A stretch of 45,298 bases of DNA, taken from Clostridia bacterium (GTDB taxonomy: Bacteria > Bacillota > Clostridia > Christensenellales > CAG-138). A program made the translations under genes and the position numbers. Location of the stretch: NCBI GenBank assembly GCA_017395105.1, contig JAFPWD010000004.1, positions 85,143 to 130,440 of the forward strand, in the 5' to 3' direction. Each line of letters starts with the position of its first letter. Position 1 is the first letter of the stretch. A model generated the notes under the pieces. It was not told the origin of the DNA and made no database searches. It saw nothing but the letters and a program-made list of their open reading frames with translations. This document shows, in pieces, positions 9,915 to 17,770 of this stretch.

Positions 9915-10669
9915 ACCTGCTTTTTATCGCGAAATTCCGTTGAAAAATTCGGGTCGTACAGAAGAGAGCGCATATACTCCTCACCCATGCAGCCGCCGAC
10001 TATTATAAGTGCGGTTTTTGTTATGCCGCTGTTTTTAACCGTCTCATGCAGAGTGCCGACGGTGCAGCGAAGTATGCGTTCGTCAGCCCACGTGGCCTTA
10101 TAGACGACGGCGACAGGCGTTGCTTCATCGTAGCCGCCCTCAATAAGCTCCCGCTGAAGCTTCTCCGTAAGTGATGTTGAAAGAAACAGCACCATCGTTG
10201 CTCTATGCGAAGCAAGCGAGGCTATGCTCTCCTTCTCGGGCACGGGCGTTTTACCCGCAGCTCGAGTGATTATAACGGTCTGGCTCACGGCGGGCAGAGT
10301 GTACTCGGCCTTAAGCGAAGCTGCCGCGCCGCAGAAGGAACTGACTCCGGGGCAAACATCGTATGCTATGCCAAGCTCATCGAGCGCATCGAACTGCTCG
10401 CGCACTGCGCCGTAGATCGAGCTGTCGCCCGTATGAAGGCGCACGGTAGTTTTTCCTGCAGCCTCGGCTTTTTTGATGATTTCAAGCACCTCTTCGAGCG
10501 TAAGCTTTGAGCTGTCGTGTATCTCGCAGAAGGTCTTGCAGTAGCTCAGAAGCTCCGGATTCACAAGCGAGCCCGCCCAAACAACAACGTCCGCCTGTGC
10601 AAGCAGCCTTGCGCCGCGAACCGTGATAAGATCAACCGCACCGCTGCCTGCGCCAACAAAATGAACCAT
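9911..10669 (-). CDS. cbiF: Cobalt-precorrin-4 C11-methyltransferase
   Basis: SAM-dependent tetrapyrrole methylase adding the C11 methyl group. The 252 residues have the family motifs VGAGSGAVDLITVRGA at the N terminus, HTGDSSIYGA, and a PGVSSFCGAAA segment. It starts 1 nt past the cbiD stop codon and ends in a 4-nt overlap with cbiG, so all three are probably translated together. CobM is the aerobic-pathway name; the surrounding CbiD and CbiG favour CbiF. Confidence 0.95.
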   Translation of the reverse strand: MVHFVGAGSGAVDLITVRGARLLAQADVVVWAGSLVNPELLSYCKTFCEIHDSSKLTLEEVLEIIKKAEAAGKTTVRLHTGDSSIYGAVREQFDALDELGIAYDVCPGVSSFCGAAASLKAEYTLPAVSQTVIITRAAGKTPVPEKESIASLASHRATMVLFLSTSLTEKLQRELIEGGYDEATPVAVVYKATWADERILRCTVGTLHETVKNSGITKTALIIVGGCMGEEYMRSLLYDPNFSTEFRDKKQV

Positions 10670-10670
10670 A

Positions 10671-11816
10671 CTATCCCTCCGTTATCAAGCTTAAAAATTC
10701 GTCCGCATGCTCGCTTTTTCCAAGCACGCCGTATTCCTTTGAAAACATTATCAGCTCCACATCGAGCCATTCGCCCGCGCGGCATTTCAGATTCTCTTGC
10801 GCCTTTTTCGCAAGCGAGGCGAGCGCAGCTCGCTCAAGCTCGGGGCTTGCCTCGCGAAGTATCCGCACAGCCTCGTCGCAGGCGGCGCAGGCGAGCATTT
10901 GCTTAACGGTGTCCGTAGTTGCTCCGCAGGCGGCGGCGTGGGCGCAGATTAGTTCCATGCGGCAGTCGCCGTATTTGGAGTGGGTGTTCAGCATGTTTCC
11001 GGCAAGCTTGACGAGCTTTCCGATATGCCCGATAAGAAGCGCCCTTTTGAAGCCGAATTCCCTGCATATATCGATCGTATCGCCAATGAAATTGGATGCT
11101 TGAACGGCGATATCGGGATCGAGCCCAAGCTCGCTTTTTATGAACTCGGAGCCGTAGTTGCCGGGTGTCAAAAGCACAGTTTCATATCCGAGCGCGCGTT
11201 TTTGAGAAAGCTCGGCTCTGATCGTTTCAACGAGCGCCGTCTCACTCATAGGCTCAACTATGCCGGTAGTGCCGAGTATGGAGATGCCGCCGAGTATGCC
11301 GAGGCGCGGATTAAAGGTCTTTTTCGCAAGCATGGCGCCCTCGGGAACGGAAATCAACACCTCAATGCCGCTCTTGCAGTCGAAAAGCGCCGCCACTTCT
11401 TCAACGTTTTCCTTTATCATCTGCCTCGGAACGGAGTTTATCGCCGCTTCGCCGACCTTTTGATCGAGCCCCGGCATGGTAACTCTGCCAACTCCGTCGC
11501 CGCCTTCGATATGAACGCCGGGTTCATCGCAAAGCGATGCTCTTGCGTAGATCAATGCGCCGTGGGTGATATCGGGATCGTCGCCCGCATCTTTCTTTAT
11601 TGCGCAGGAAACGGAGCTTTCGCCAATAACCGTATCGTGCACGCGAAGAGTCAGCGTTATCCCTTTGGGAGTTTCAAGCGTAACGGTTTTCTTGCGCCTT
11701 CCGCTCAAAAGCATGTAGCAGGCGGCCTTTGCGGCAGCTGCAGCACATGAGCCGGTGGTATAGCCGAGGCGCAGTTTTTTGCCGTCCTTTTCTATAATAT
11801 CGTGAAATACCTTCAT
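10671..11816 (-). CDS. cbiD: Cobalt-precorrin-5B C1-methyltransferase
   Basis: Methylates C1 in the anaerobic pathway. The 381-residue protein begins close to the diagnostic LGYTTGSCAAAAAKAA motif; further family motifs include GGISILGTTGIVEPMSE and LLIGHIGKLVKLAGN. The open frame extends upstream to 11885, but the ATG at 11816 makes a 4-nt ATGA overlap with the cbiC stop and fits the family start, so I chose it. It is a non-canonical methyltransferase found only in the anaerobic route. Confidence 0.95.
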   Translation of the reverse strand: MKVFHDIIEKDGKKLRLGYTTGSCAAAAAKAACYMLLSGRRKKTVTLETPKGITLTLRVHDTVIGESSVSCAIKKDAGDDPDITHGALIYARASLCDEPGVHIEGGDGVGRVTMPGLDQKVGEAAINSVPRQMIKENVEEVAALFDCKSGIEVLISVPEGAMLAKKTFNPRLGILGGISILGTTGIVEPMSETALVETIRAELSQKRALGYETVLLTPGNYGSEFIKSELGLDPDIAVQASNFIGDTIDICREFGFKRALLIGHIGKLVKLAGNMLNTHSKYGDCRMELICAHAAACGATTDTVKQMLACAACDEAVRILREASPELERAALASLAKKAQENLKCRAGEWLDVELIMFSKEYGVLGKSEHADEFLSLITEG

Positions 11817-12442
11817 CTTGCGATCTGATACAGCAGCGCGTTGACTATCGCTGCCGCAACGTTGCTGCCACCCTTTCTGCCGCAAGCCACGATATGCGCA
11901 GCGGCGGAATCAATAATGAGCTCCTTGCTCTCCACAACGTTCACAAAGCCGACGGGAACTCCGATTATGAGCTTCGGCGCTATTCTGCCGCTTTTGATAA
12001 GCTCGTCGAGAGTTATCAGCGCGGTTGGAGCGTTGCCTATTGCGAAAATAAGCGGCTTTTCGAGCCTTGCCGCCTTTTCCATGGATACGACCGCCCTCGT
12101 CGTTCCGCGCTCCTTGGCCTCTGCCGCCACATCCTCATCGCTCATAAAGCAATGCACCTCGCCGCCGAGCCGGGCAAGTATAGTTTTGTTGATACCCGAC
12201 TTCGCCATTTGGGTATCGGTAACGACATCGCAGCCGCCTTTCAAGGCTTCAATACCTTTTTGCACCGCATTTTCGGAAAACACAAGGTTTTTAACGTACT
12301 CAAAATCGGCGGTCGTATGTATAACGCGCTTGATAACAGCCTCGTTCTCGGGCTGTAGCGTTATGCCGCCCGCCTCGAGTATTTCCGAGATCATCTCAAA
12401 GCTGCGCCTTTCTATATCCATCGGCTTTACTATTTCAAACAT
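11813..12442 (-). CDS. cbiC: Cobalt-precorrin-8 methylmutase
   Basis: Moves the methyl group from C11 to C12, producing cobyrinic acid. The 209 residues match CbiC/CobH, with the substrate-binding catalytic His in HTTADFEY and the late motif GRKGGSNVAAAIVNALL. It starts with an 8-nt overlap (ATGTTTGA) with the cbiA stop and ends in a 4-nt overlap with cbiD. Identification is secure. Confidence 0.95.
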   Translation of the reverse strand: MFEIVKPMDIERRSFEMISEILEAGGITLQPENEAVIKRVIHTTADFEYVKNLVFSENAVQKGIEALKGGCDVVTDTQMAKSGINKTILARLGGEVHCFMSDEDVAAEAKERGTTRAVVSMEKAARLEKPLIFAIGNAPTALITLDELIKSGRIAPKLIIGVPVGFVNVVESKELIIDSAAAHIVACGRKGGSNVAAAIVNALLYQIAR

Positions 12443-13814
12443 TGTTTTTCTCCCCGTTTTTTCGTTTTAGGCAGGCATCATAAAAGCTTTTCGCAAAGCC
12501 TCTGTTCGCATAGAAATGAAAGTGCGGAAAGCCCGCATACAGCGTTTTTGTTGTATGAACGCAATCCCACCTGCGCCCGTCCGTTTTTTCGGCGGTGAAG
12601 CCGCTTCCGCAGTTTTCAGCATCCCAATGATGGAATTCATGCGCAGATATGCCTTCGCCCGCTTTGCAGAGCATATTGTCGCTCTTTGCTGTCAAGCTCA
12701 CGTATCCGAAGCGCTGCAGCCTGCCGCTGTCGAAGCTGGCTCCGTTTAGTGCGCCAACGGCTGGAAGAGCGCCGATGCGCTCAGTCAGATACATAAAGCC
12801 GCCGCATTCTGCAATGGTGGGAAGACCTCCCATAACCGCATTTTTAATACTTTCGCGCATCGAAATGTTTTCCGAAAGCTCGGCTGCATACAGCTCGGGA
12901 TAGCCGCCGCCGAGATACAGCCCGTGTACTCTGCTTGGAATAGCCGTATCGTAGATGGGGCTGAACGGCACGAGCTCCGCACCCATAGCCGTAAGAAGCG
13001 AAAGGCTGTCCTCATAATAGAAGCAGAATGCCCGATCGCGCGCCACGGCTATGCGTACGCACTCGCACTTTTCAATGAAGAGCGGGGTATACTCAAGCTC
13101 TGCTGGGCTCCGAGCAAGCTCGATAATGCCGTCAAGATCGATGCTCTTCTCCGCCTGCGAAGCAAGAAGCGCAAGCTTCAGCTTCAGGTCAGTCACCTCA
13201 TCGGCGGTTATCAGCCCAAGATGGCGGCTTTCGAGCTGCGCATCCTCAAGCTTCGGAAGATATCCGAGGGCGCGTATGCCGAGACTCGATTCTATCTCGG
13301 CTTTAAGCGAAGCATACACCCTTTCGGAGCAGTTGTTAAGGATAACGCCCTTAATGCAGCTGTTTTTTACAAAGCTCAAAAAGCCATGTATCTGCGCCAA
13401 TATCGAAAGCGAAGCGCCCCGAGCGTTTACAACGAGGATGACGGGGGAGCCCGTCAAGCTCGCTATCTCGTATGCGCTCGCCTTGGAGCTTGTCAGCCCA
13501 AGGCCGTCATAATAGCCCATCACGCCCTCGATAACGGTGATATCCGCGTTCGCACCATGCTTTACAAGCAGCAGGCGGAGCGTGTTTTCATCGAAAAAGA
13601 AGCTGTCCAGATTCGTGCTCGGCGCGCCGATCACGCTTCGGTGAAACATTGGATCGATATAATCCGGTCCGCATTTGGCGGCGGAAACAGCCATGCCGCG
13701 ATTCTTTAACGCCTGAAGCAGCGCGATCGCAGCGGTAGTCTTGCCGCAGCCCGAGCCCGTGCCCGCGATCAGAACCCTGTTGACCTTTTCTGCTTTTCGT
13801 AGTGTGTTAGTCAT
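12435..13814 (-). CDS. cbiA: Cobyrinate a,c-diamide synthase
   Basis: Amidates the a and c side chains of cobyrinic acid using ATP and glutamine. The 459 residues have an N-terminal P-loop (AGTGSGCGKTTAA), central ATPase motifs including GVMGYYDGL, and a C-terminal type 1 amidotransferase domain with the Cys nucleophile in AECGGFMYL and the LGGGYPEL motif. Its start overlaps the ATPase gene by 8 nt (ATGACTAA). The gene order places this late step early in the operon, directly behind the transporter. Confidence 0.95.
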   Translation of the reverse strand: MTNTLRKAEKVNRVLIAGTGSGCGKTTAAIALLQALKNRGMAVSAAKCGPDYIDPMFHRSVIGAPSTNLDSFFFDENTLRLLLVKHGANADITVIEGVMGYYDGLGLTSSKASAYEIASLTGSPVILVVNARGASLSILAQIHGFLSFVKNSCIKGVILNNCSERVYASLKAEIESSLGIRALGYLPKLEDAQLESRHLGLITADEVTDLKLKLALLASQAEKSIDLDGIIELARSPAELEYTPLFIEKCECVRIAVARDRAFCFYYEDSLSLLTAMGAELVPFSPIYDTAIPSRVHGLYLGGGYPELYAAELSENISMRESIKNAVMGGLPTIAECGGFMYLTERIGALPAVGALNGASFDSGRLQRFGYVSLTAKSDNMLCKAGEGISAHEFHHWDAENCGSGFTAEKTDGRRWDCVHTTKTLYAGFPHFHFYANRGFAKSFYDACLKRKNGEKNNV

Positions 13815-14910
13815 ATTTTCCGTTTATAAGCCCCTTTTCGCGTGCGATACCGAGCAGCCTTTCGTTCGGCTTGTTAAACGCACCTATCGGCGTTCCCGCA
13901 TCTATAACGCTTTCGCAGCGGAGCATCAGCTCCAGCGCTTTTTCATAACCAACCTCGCTCATCGGCTCGAACGCGGGTGTGATAACCCAGCTTGAAGCAA
14001 GGTTTTTCGCCGCAAGAGCATCGACGTCGTTTTCAAAGAGTATGCCGCTTGCAAAAGGAATGCTCTGTCGCTGAAGCCTTCTGAAAACGGGTACGCCGAG
14101 CCCCGCGCCCGCAACAACAAAAGCCTTGGGCTTTCCGGCGGCGCTTTCAAGCTCCAAGCTGCCAAATGCGGGATCAAACGAGCCCTTTTCAAGATCGTAA
14201 AGCTCCGATATCGAAACGGCGGAAAGCGCCTCATCGGGCATTCCGAATGCGGCGATGCGCTCATCCTTAACGCAAAGTATAAGGTCGGAAGCTTTGAGTG
14301 CGAGATCTATTTCGTGAAGGCTCATTATAACGCTCAGCCCCTTTTCCCGCGCAAGTGTTCTCAGCAGCGACAGAAGCTCCAACTTATGCTTGATGTCAAG
14401 AAACGCCGTCGGCTCATCGAGCACCAAAAGCTCGGGCTGCTGAGCAAGAGCGCGGGCTATGATTATGCGCTGCTTCTGCCCGTCCGAGAGCGTTGAAAAA
14501 TCCTTTTCCGCAAAAGATGAAGCGTTCATAAGCTCGAGGCAGGAATCAACGATGAACCGATCCTCAGCCGTTAAGCGCCCTATCATATTCGTATACGGAT
14601 ATCTGCCGAGAGAAACTACTTCGCGTGCGCTGTACAGCTCGGGACGAGTGCGGTCGGTCAGCACAACAGCCTGCTTTTTTGCAAGCTCCTTTGGGCTCAT
14701 GGCGAAAAGATCGCTCCCGCCAAGCGCAGCTGCGCCGCGTATTCTGGCTATCTGGTGGGAAACGGTCTTCAGTATTGTTGATTTCCCGGAGCCGTTCGGC
14801 CCGATAAGAGTCAGTATCCTGCCCCTGCCGAGCGCAATATCTATATCCTCTATAAGCGCTTTTCCGTTGTATCCGACCGAGAGCGAGCTCGTTTCAAAAA
14901 ATCTTTTCAT
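13807..14910 (-). CDS. btuD: Corrinoid/iron-complex ABC transporter ATP-binding protein with C-terminal extension
   Basis: Energises the BtuC-type permease encoded 4 nt upstream. Residues about 1-240 are a FecE/BtuD ATPase with Walker A GPNGSGKST (37-45), signature LSDGQKQR, Walker B LLVLDEPTAFLD and a switch His in MSLHEID. At 367 residues it is about 110 longer than usual. The extra part (about 255-367) starts with a glycine-rich FVVAGAGLGVPVFRR and contains DAGTPIGAFNKPN, looking like a separate alpha/beta domain I do not recognise. Substrate is inferred from the riboswitch and the Cbi genes; a heme or siderophore importer is the alternative. The symbol is by analogy. Confidence 0.85.
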   Translation of the reverse strand: MKRFFETSSLSVGYNGKALIEDIDIALGRGRILTLIGPNGSGKSTILKTVSHQIARIRGAAALGGSDLFAMSPKELAKKQAVVLTDRTRPELYSAREVVSLGRYPYTNMIGRLTAEDRFIVDSCLELMNASSFAEKDFSTLSDGQKQRIIIARALAQQPELLVLDEPTAFLDIKHKLELLSLLRTLAREKGLSVIMSLHEIDLALKASDLILCVKDERIAAFGMPDEALSAVSISELYDLEKGSFDPAFGSLELESAAGKPKAFVVAGAGLGVPVFRRLQRQSIPFASGILFENDVDALAAKNLASSWVITPAFEPMSEVGYEKALELMLRCESVIDAGTPIGAFNKPNERLLGIAREKGLINGKYD

Positions 14911-14914
14911 TTCC

Positions 14915-15985
14915 TCAGCCCTCCGATCCTCTGCGCCTTGACAGCATCATCAAAATTACTACCGGCGCACCGAAAACGCTTGTAACCGTGCTTATATTCA
15001 GCTCTGTAGGAGCAAAAACAGTTCGAGCAATCAGATCGCAGCCAAGGCAGAACACCGCTCCCGCAAGGAAGGCGGCGGGAATTACAAGCGCAGGGCGTGA
15101 GCTTTTCAGCAGAGTTCGCGTGATATGCGGAACGGCGATCCCAACGAAGGAGATCGGCCCCGCAAGCGCGGTAACGCAGGCGGAGAGCAGGCTTGAAAGC
15201 AGTATCAGCGCAAGGCGAAAGGGCTTCAACCCAATGCCCATGCTCCTTGCGTAGCCCTCACCAAGCGCGTATGCGCCCATCGGCTTTGAAAGAAGAAATG
15301 AGGCTGTTACGGCGGGAAGGCATACGAGTGCGGCTGCCTTGACCTGTTCCCAGCCCTTGCCCGAGAAGCTGCCCATAGACCAGTATTTGAGGTTGACTAT
15401 ATCCTGCTCGCTTGCGAAGGTTATTGTCACATCGGTTACGGCGGAGCATATATAGCCCACCATGATGCCCACAACGAGCAAGAGCTCCATGCTTCGCACC
15501 TTTTGCGAGAAGAGCAGCACCAGCGCAGTTACGAGGAGCGAGCCGATAAAGGCCGCGGCGATGAGTGAGCCGGGGGAGAGGATCAGCTTTTTTGCAAGGA
15601 AGATCATCGTTATGCCCACTACCATCTTTGCGCCGGATGAGATGCCGAGAACAAACGGGCCGGCTATCGGGTTTCGGAAAAAGGCTTGAAGCAGAAAGCC
15701 TGAAACCGAGAGCGCGCCGCCGAGCACGCAGGCAAGCAGCATTCGCGGCATGCGGATCGAGAAAAGGATCGTGGCATCGCCGAGCTCCAATGCGCCCGAG
15801 GAACTTGAAAACAGCCGCTCCCAAATCAGAGAGAGCACCCTTGAAGCGCTCATGCCGACCGAGCCCACCATCAGGTTCACGGTGAGCATTATCAAAAGAA
15901 GAGCCGTTAAAAGCAGCATCACGAGCGCGAAGCGCCGAAGGCCGCCGCGATATGAGATCGGGTTGTTTTTTTCGCCATGGTTCAT
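14915..15985 (-). CDS. btuC: Corrinoid/iron-complex ABC transporter permease (FecCD family)
   Basis: Polytopic membrane permease of about 356 residues with roughly ten hydrophobic segments. Family motifs include RMPRMLLACVLGGALSVSG, NPIAGPFVLGISSGA and GPISFVGIAVPHI. It is the first gene after the minus-strand riboswitch. The open frame extends to an ATG at 16009, but that lies inside the leader terminator stem-loop, so I chose the ATG at 15985 just past its T tract. No clear Shine-Dalgarno sequence precedes it. Together with the next gene it forms the core of an importer whose binding protein is encoded on the divergent operon. Confidence 0.88.
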   Translation of the reverse strand: MNHGEKNNPISYRGGLRRFALVMLLLTALLLIMLTVNLMVGSVGMSASRVLSLIWERLFSSSSGALELGDATILFSIRMPRMLLACVLGGALSVSGFLLQAFFRNPIAGPFVLGISSGAKMVVGITMIFLAKKLILSPGSLIAAAFIGSLLVTALVLLFSQKVRSMELLLVVGIMVGYICSAVTDVTITFASEQDIVNLKYWSMGSFSGKGWEQVKAAALVCLPAVTASFLLSKPMGAYALGEGYARSMGIGLKPFRLALILLSSLLSACVTALAGPISFVGIAVPHITRTLLKSSRPALVIPAAFLAGAVFCLGCDLIARTVFAPTELNISTVTSVFGAPVVILMMLSRRRGSEG

Positions 15986-15989
15986 AAGC

Positions 15990-16026
15990 AAACAAATAAA
16001 ACCGCGCAAGCAAAAAGCCTGCGCGG
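15990..16026 (-). terminator. Riboswitch expression-platform terminator (minus operon)
   Basis: On the minus strand CCGCGCAGGC pairs with GCTTGCGCGG around a TTTTT loop (arms 16017-16026 and 16002-16011), followed by TTTTATTTGTTT. It lies between the aptamer and btuC, so B12 binding probably causes premature termination. Confidence 0.88.
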
Positions 16027-16084
16027 CCGTTTTTCCGCAGCATATTCAATAAACGCCCTCTTCGTTCCCTTCAAAGGCGCACCG

Positions 16085-16265
16085 AACATCGAGCAGGTCT
16101 TCCGGCTTGCGCTTCATCGGATGGGGCGCGCCTTCTCGGGTTTTCCCAATGACCGGCTTTCACCATGCGCCCCGCCTCTGCGCTTACGGCGGCGGTTCCG
16201 CCCGGGAATCAAACCCGGTTGTCTATTCTCTCCGAAGGGCAGTTAAGCCCAAGGGAGCACTCGAT
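16085..16265 (-). ncRNA. Cobalamin riboswitch (minus strand)
   Basis: Reading the minus strand, the leader shows ACCGGGTTTGATTCCCGGG, then ACCGCCGCCGTAAGCG, a GGTGAAAGCCGGTCATTGGG segment, and the B12 box GCCGGAAGACCTGC near 16090-16108. These match the ordered elements of the cobalamin aptamer. It sits 3' of a promoter at 16282-16310 and 5' of a terminator, heading the import and ring-synthesis operon. Identification rests on the conserved core and spacing. Confidence 0.93.
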
Positions 16266-16281
16266 GCGTTTTTGTCGCCTA

Positions 16282-16310
16282 ATTCTATAATCTTTTTCGA
16301 GCTTTGTCAA
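16282..16310 (-). promoter_or_regulatory. Promoter of the minus cobalamin operon
   Basis: On the minus strand TTGACA (16305-16310) and TAGAAT (16282-16287) are exactly 17 nt apart, just upstream of the aptamer. Confidence 0.85.
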
Positions 16311-16393
16311 TACCGCGCTTGGATTTATACACTTTGCTTCCAGACTCTCGGAAAAGCATATAAAAATATTAAAAAATATATCACGAATCAATA

Positions 16394-16422
16394 TTGACAA
16401 AAACCGCGCGCTGCGATATTCT
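16394..16422 (+). promoter_or_regulatory. Promoter of the plus cobalamin operon
   Basis: TTGACA (16394-16399), 17-nt spacer, TATTCT (16417-16422), immediately upstream of the plus-strand aptamer and about 85 nt from the divergent promoter. Confidence 0.85.
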
Positions 16423-16439
16423 TTCTAAGAAAACCGAAT

Positions 16440-16640
16440 AAGCATTTGAGTGCGCCGCATCGCCTACGGGTCTGCGGCGAGAATAGGGAATCCGGTGTGA
16501 ATCCGGAACGGTACCGCCACTGTATGCGTTTAGAGATCCGCCTTTGACGAAAGTCGGTCATTGGGGAAGCCCCGAGAAGGCTGGCGGATCTTGCCTGAGG
16601 CGCAAGTCAGGAGACCTGCTTGGATGTGTGTAGCTTCTGA
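16440..16640 (+). ncRNA. Cobalamin riboswitch (plus strand)
   Basis: The leader has GGGAATCCGGTGTGAATCC, ACCGCCACTGTATGCG, GTCGGTCATTGGGGAAG and the B12 box GTCAGGAGACCTGC (about 16606-16619) in the canonical order of the cobalamin aptamer. The promoter lies about 20 nt upstream and a terminator hairpin follows at 16688-16720. It controls the exported chelatase and binding-protein genes. Confidence 0.95.
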
Positions 16641-16687
16641 TACGCCCACGGTTCTTGGGCGGTGTCGGTTTGTGTTTGCGCATATCC

Positions 16688-16720
16688 GAGCCGGGCGAAA
16701 GCTGCGGCTCTTTTGTTTGC
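16688..16720 (+). terminator. Riboswitch expression-platform terminator (plus operon)
   Basis: GAGCCG-G-GC, loop GAAA, GC-TG-CGGCTC (16688-16710) followed by TTTTGTTT. A GC-rich hairpin just upstream (CGCCCA/TGGGCG at about 16643-16662) could take part in the switch. The cbiK start codon lies about 100 nt further on. Confidence 0.8.
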
Positions 16721-16823
16721 TGTTTTGAAGCTCCCTTTTGCACACATTTGCTCACAAAACCCGAATTCATTCCCCCGATAAAAGGGGTATGAAAATAAAA
16801 CTTTTCATCTTAGGAGAAAAACA

Positions 16824-17687
16824 ATGAACAAGCTTTTTAAAGCAATCGCTCTCATGCTGGCGGTTCTGACCGTCGGCGTTGCCGCAGCCGCCTGTAAGAA
16901 GGCCGTAAAGCCGGTCATTCTCGCCGTTTCATTCGGCACCAGCTACAACGACTCCCGCGAAAAGACCATCGGCGCGATCGAAAAGGCGCTTGAAAAGGAG
17001 TATCCCAATTACGAGGTTCGCCGTGCCTTCACCGCCGACACCATCATAAATATACTCAAGGAGCGCGACAATATCGAGGTCGATAACGTTAAGCAGGCCA
17101 TGGAGCGCCTCGTTGCGGACGGCGTTAAGGACGTTATCATTCAGCCCACTCATATCATGAGCGGCTATGAGTACGACGATGTTGTTAAGGAAGTTAAGGC
17201 CTATGAGAGCAAGTTCAATTCTCTCAAGATCGCCAAGACCATGCTGAACGAGGATTCCGATTACGATGCGATGGCTGCTATGATCGAAGCCACCACCAAG
17301 GACTATAATGTGGACGGCAGCGCTGTCGTTTACATGGGGCACGGCACCGAGCATGCGGCGAACGAAACCTATGCAAAGCTCCAGCAGAAGCTCACCGCCA
17401 AGGGCATGAGCAATTATTTCATCGGCACCGTTGAGGCAGAGCCCTCCGTTGAGGACGTTCTTGAGCTCGTTAAGGCGGGCGGCTACAAGAAGGTCGTTCT
17501 CATTCCCTTCATGATCGTTTGCGGCGACCATGCGAATAACGATATGGCGGGCGACGAGGAGGATTCCTGGAAGAGCATCTTCGAGGCAGAGGGTTTCGAG
17601 GTGGAATGCGTGCTTCGCGGTCTCGGCGAAAGCTCCGAGGTTCAGTCGCTTGTAGTTAAGCACTGCGGCGAAGCCATCGGCAAATAA
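16824..17687 (+). CDS. cbiK: Exported CbiK-type sirohydrochlorin cobaltochelatase, predicted lipoprotein
   Basis: Family function is ATP-independent insertion of cobalt into sirohydrochlorin. The 287 residues keep the metal-site residues: His173 in MGHGTEH, Glu204 in TVEAEPS and His236 in CGDHANND, with spacing like the Salmonella CbiK His/Glu/His set. Unlike cytoplasmic CbiK, it begins with a hydrophobic signal and a lipobox-like AAAAC, so Cys24 is probably lipidated and the chelatase sits outside the membrane. AGGAG precedes the ATG. It leads a riboswitch-controlled operon of three lipoproteins. An exported enzyme may metalate, demetalate or bind tetrapyrroles during uptake; that is inference. 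Confidence 0.93.
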   Translation: MNKLFKAIALMLAVLTVGVAAAACKKAVKPVILAVSFGTSYNDSREKTIGAIEKALEKEYPNYEVRRAFTADTIINILKERDNIEVDNVKQAMERLVADGVKDVIIQPTHIMSGYEYDDVVKEVKAYESKFNSLKIAKTMLNEDSDYDAMAAMIEATTKDYNVDGSAVVYMGHGTEHAANETYAKLQQKLTAKGMSNYFIGTVEAEPSVEDVLELVKAGGYKKVVLIPFMIVCGDHANNDMAGDEEDSWKSIFEAEGFEVECVLRGLGESSEVQSLVVKHCGEAIGK

Positions 17688-17706
17688 TCCCTATCTTGAT
17701 TTCGTT

Positions 17707-17739
17707 CTCCGCACTTGGGAATCCTGCCTAAGTGCGGAG
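17707..17739 (+). other. Intercistronic hairpin after cbiK
   Basis: CTCCGCACTT pairs perfectly with AAGTGCGGAG (17707-17716 and 17730-17739); ATTTTT follows 10 nt later. It could be a partial terminator or an RNA stabiliser that lowers expression of the two downstream genes. Confidence 0.5.
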
Positions 17740-17770
17740 GTGATCTTAATTTTTGAGAGGAATCATTGAA

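Noticed and set aside
10980..11750. 256-codon plus-strand open frame inside cbiD
   Set aside because: Antisense shadow; cbiD on the other strand is unambiguous.
12924..13709. 261-codon plus-strand open frame inside cbiA
   Set aside because: Antisense shadow of a secure gene.
15258..16049. Minus-strand open frame starting in the btuC leader, Arg/Ala-rich
   Set aside because: Out of frame with btuC over most of its length; no ribosome site; composition typical of a shifted-frame reading.
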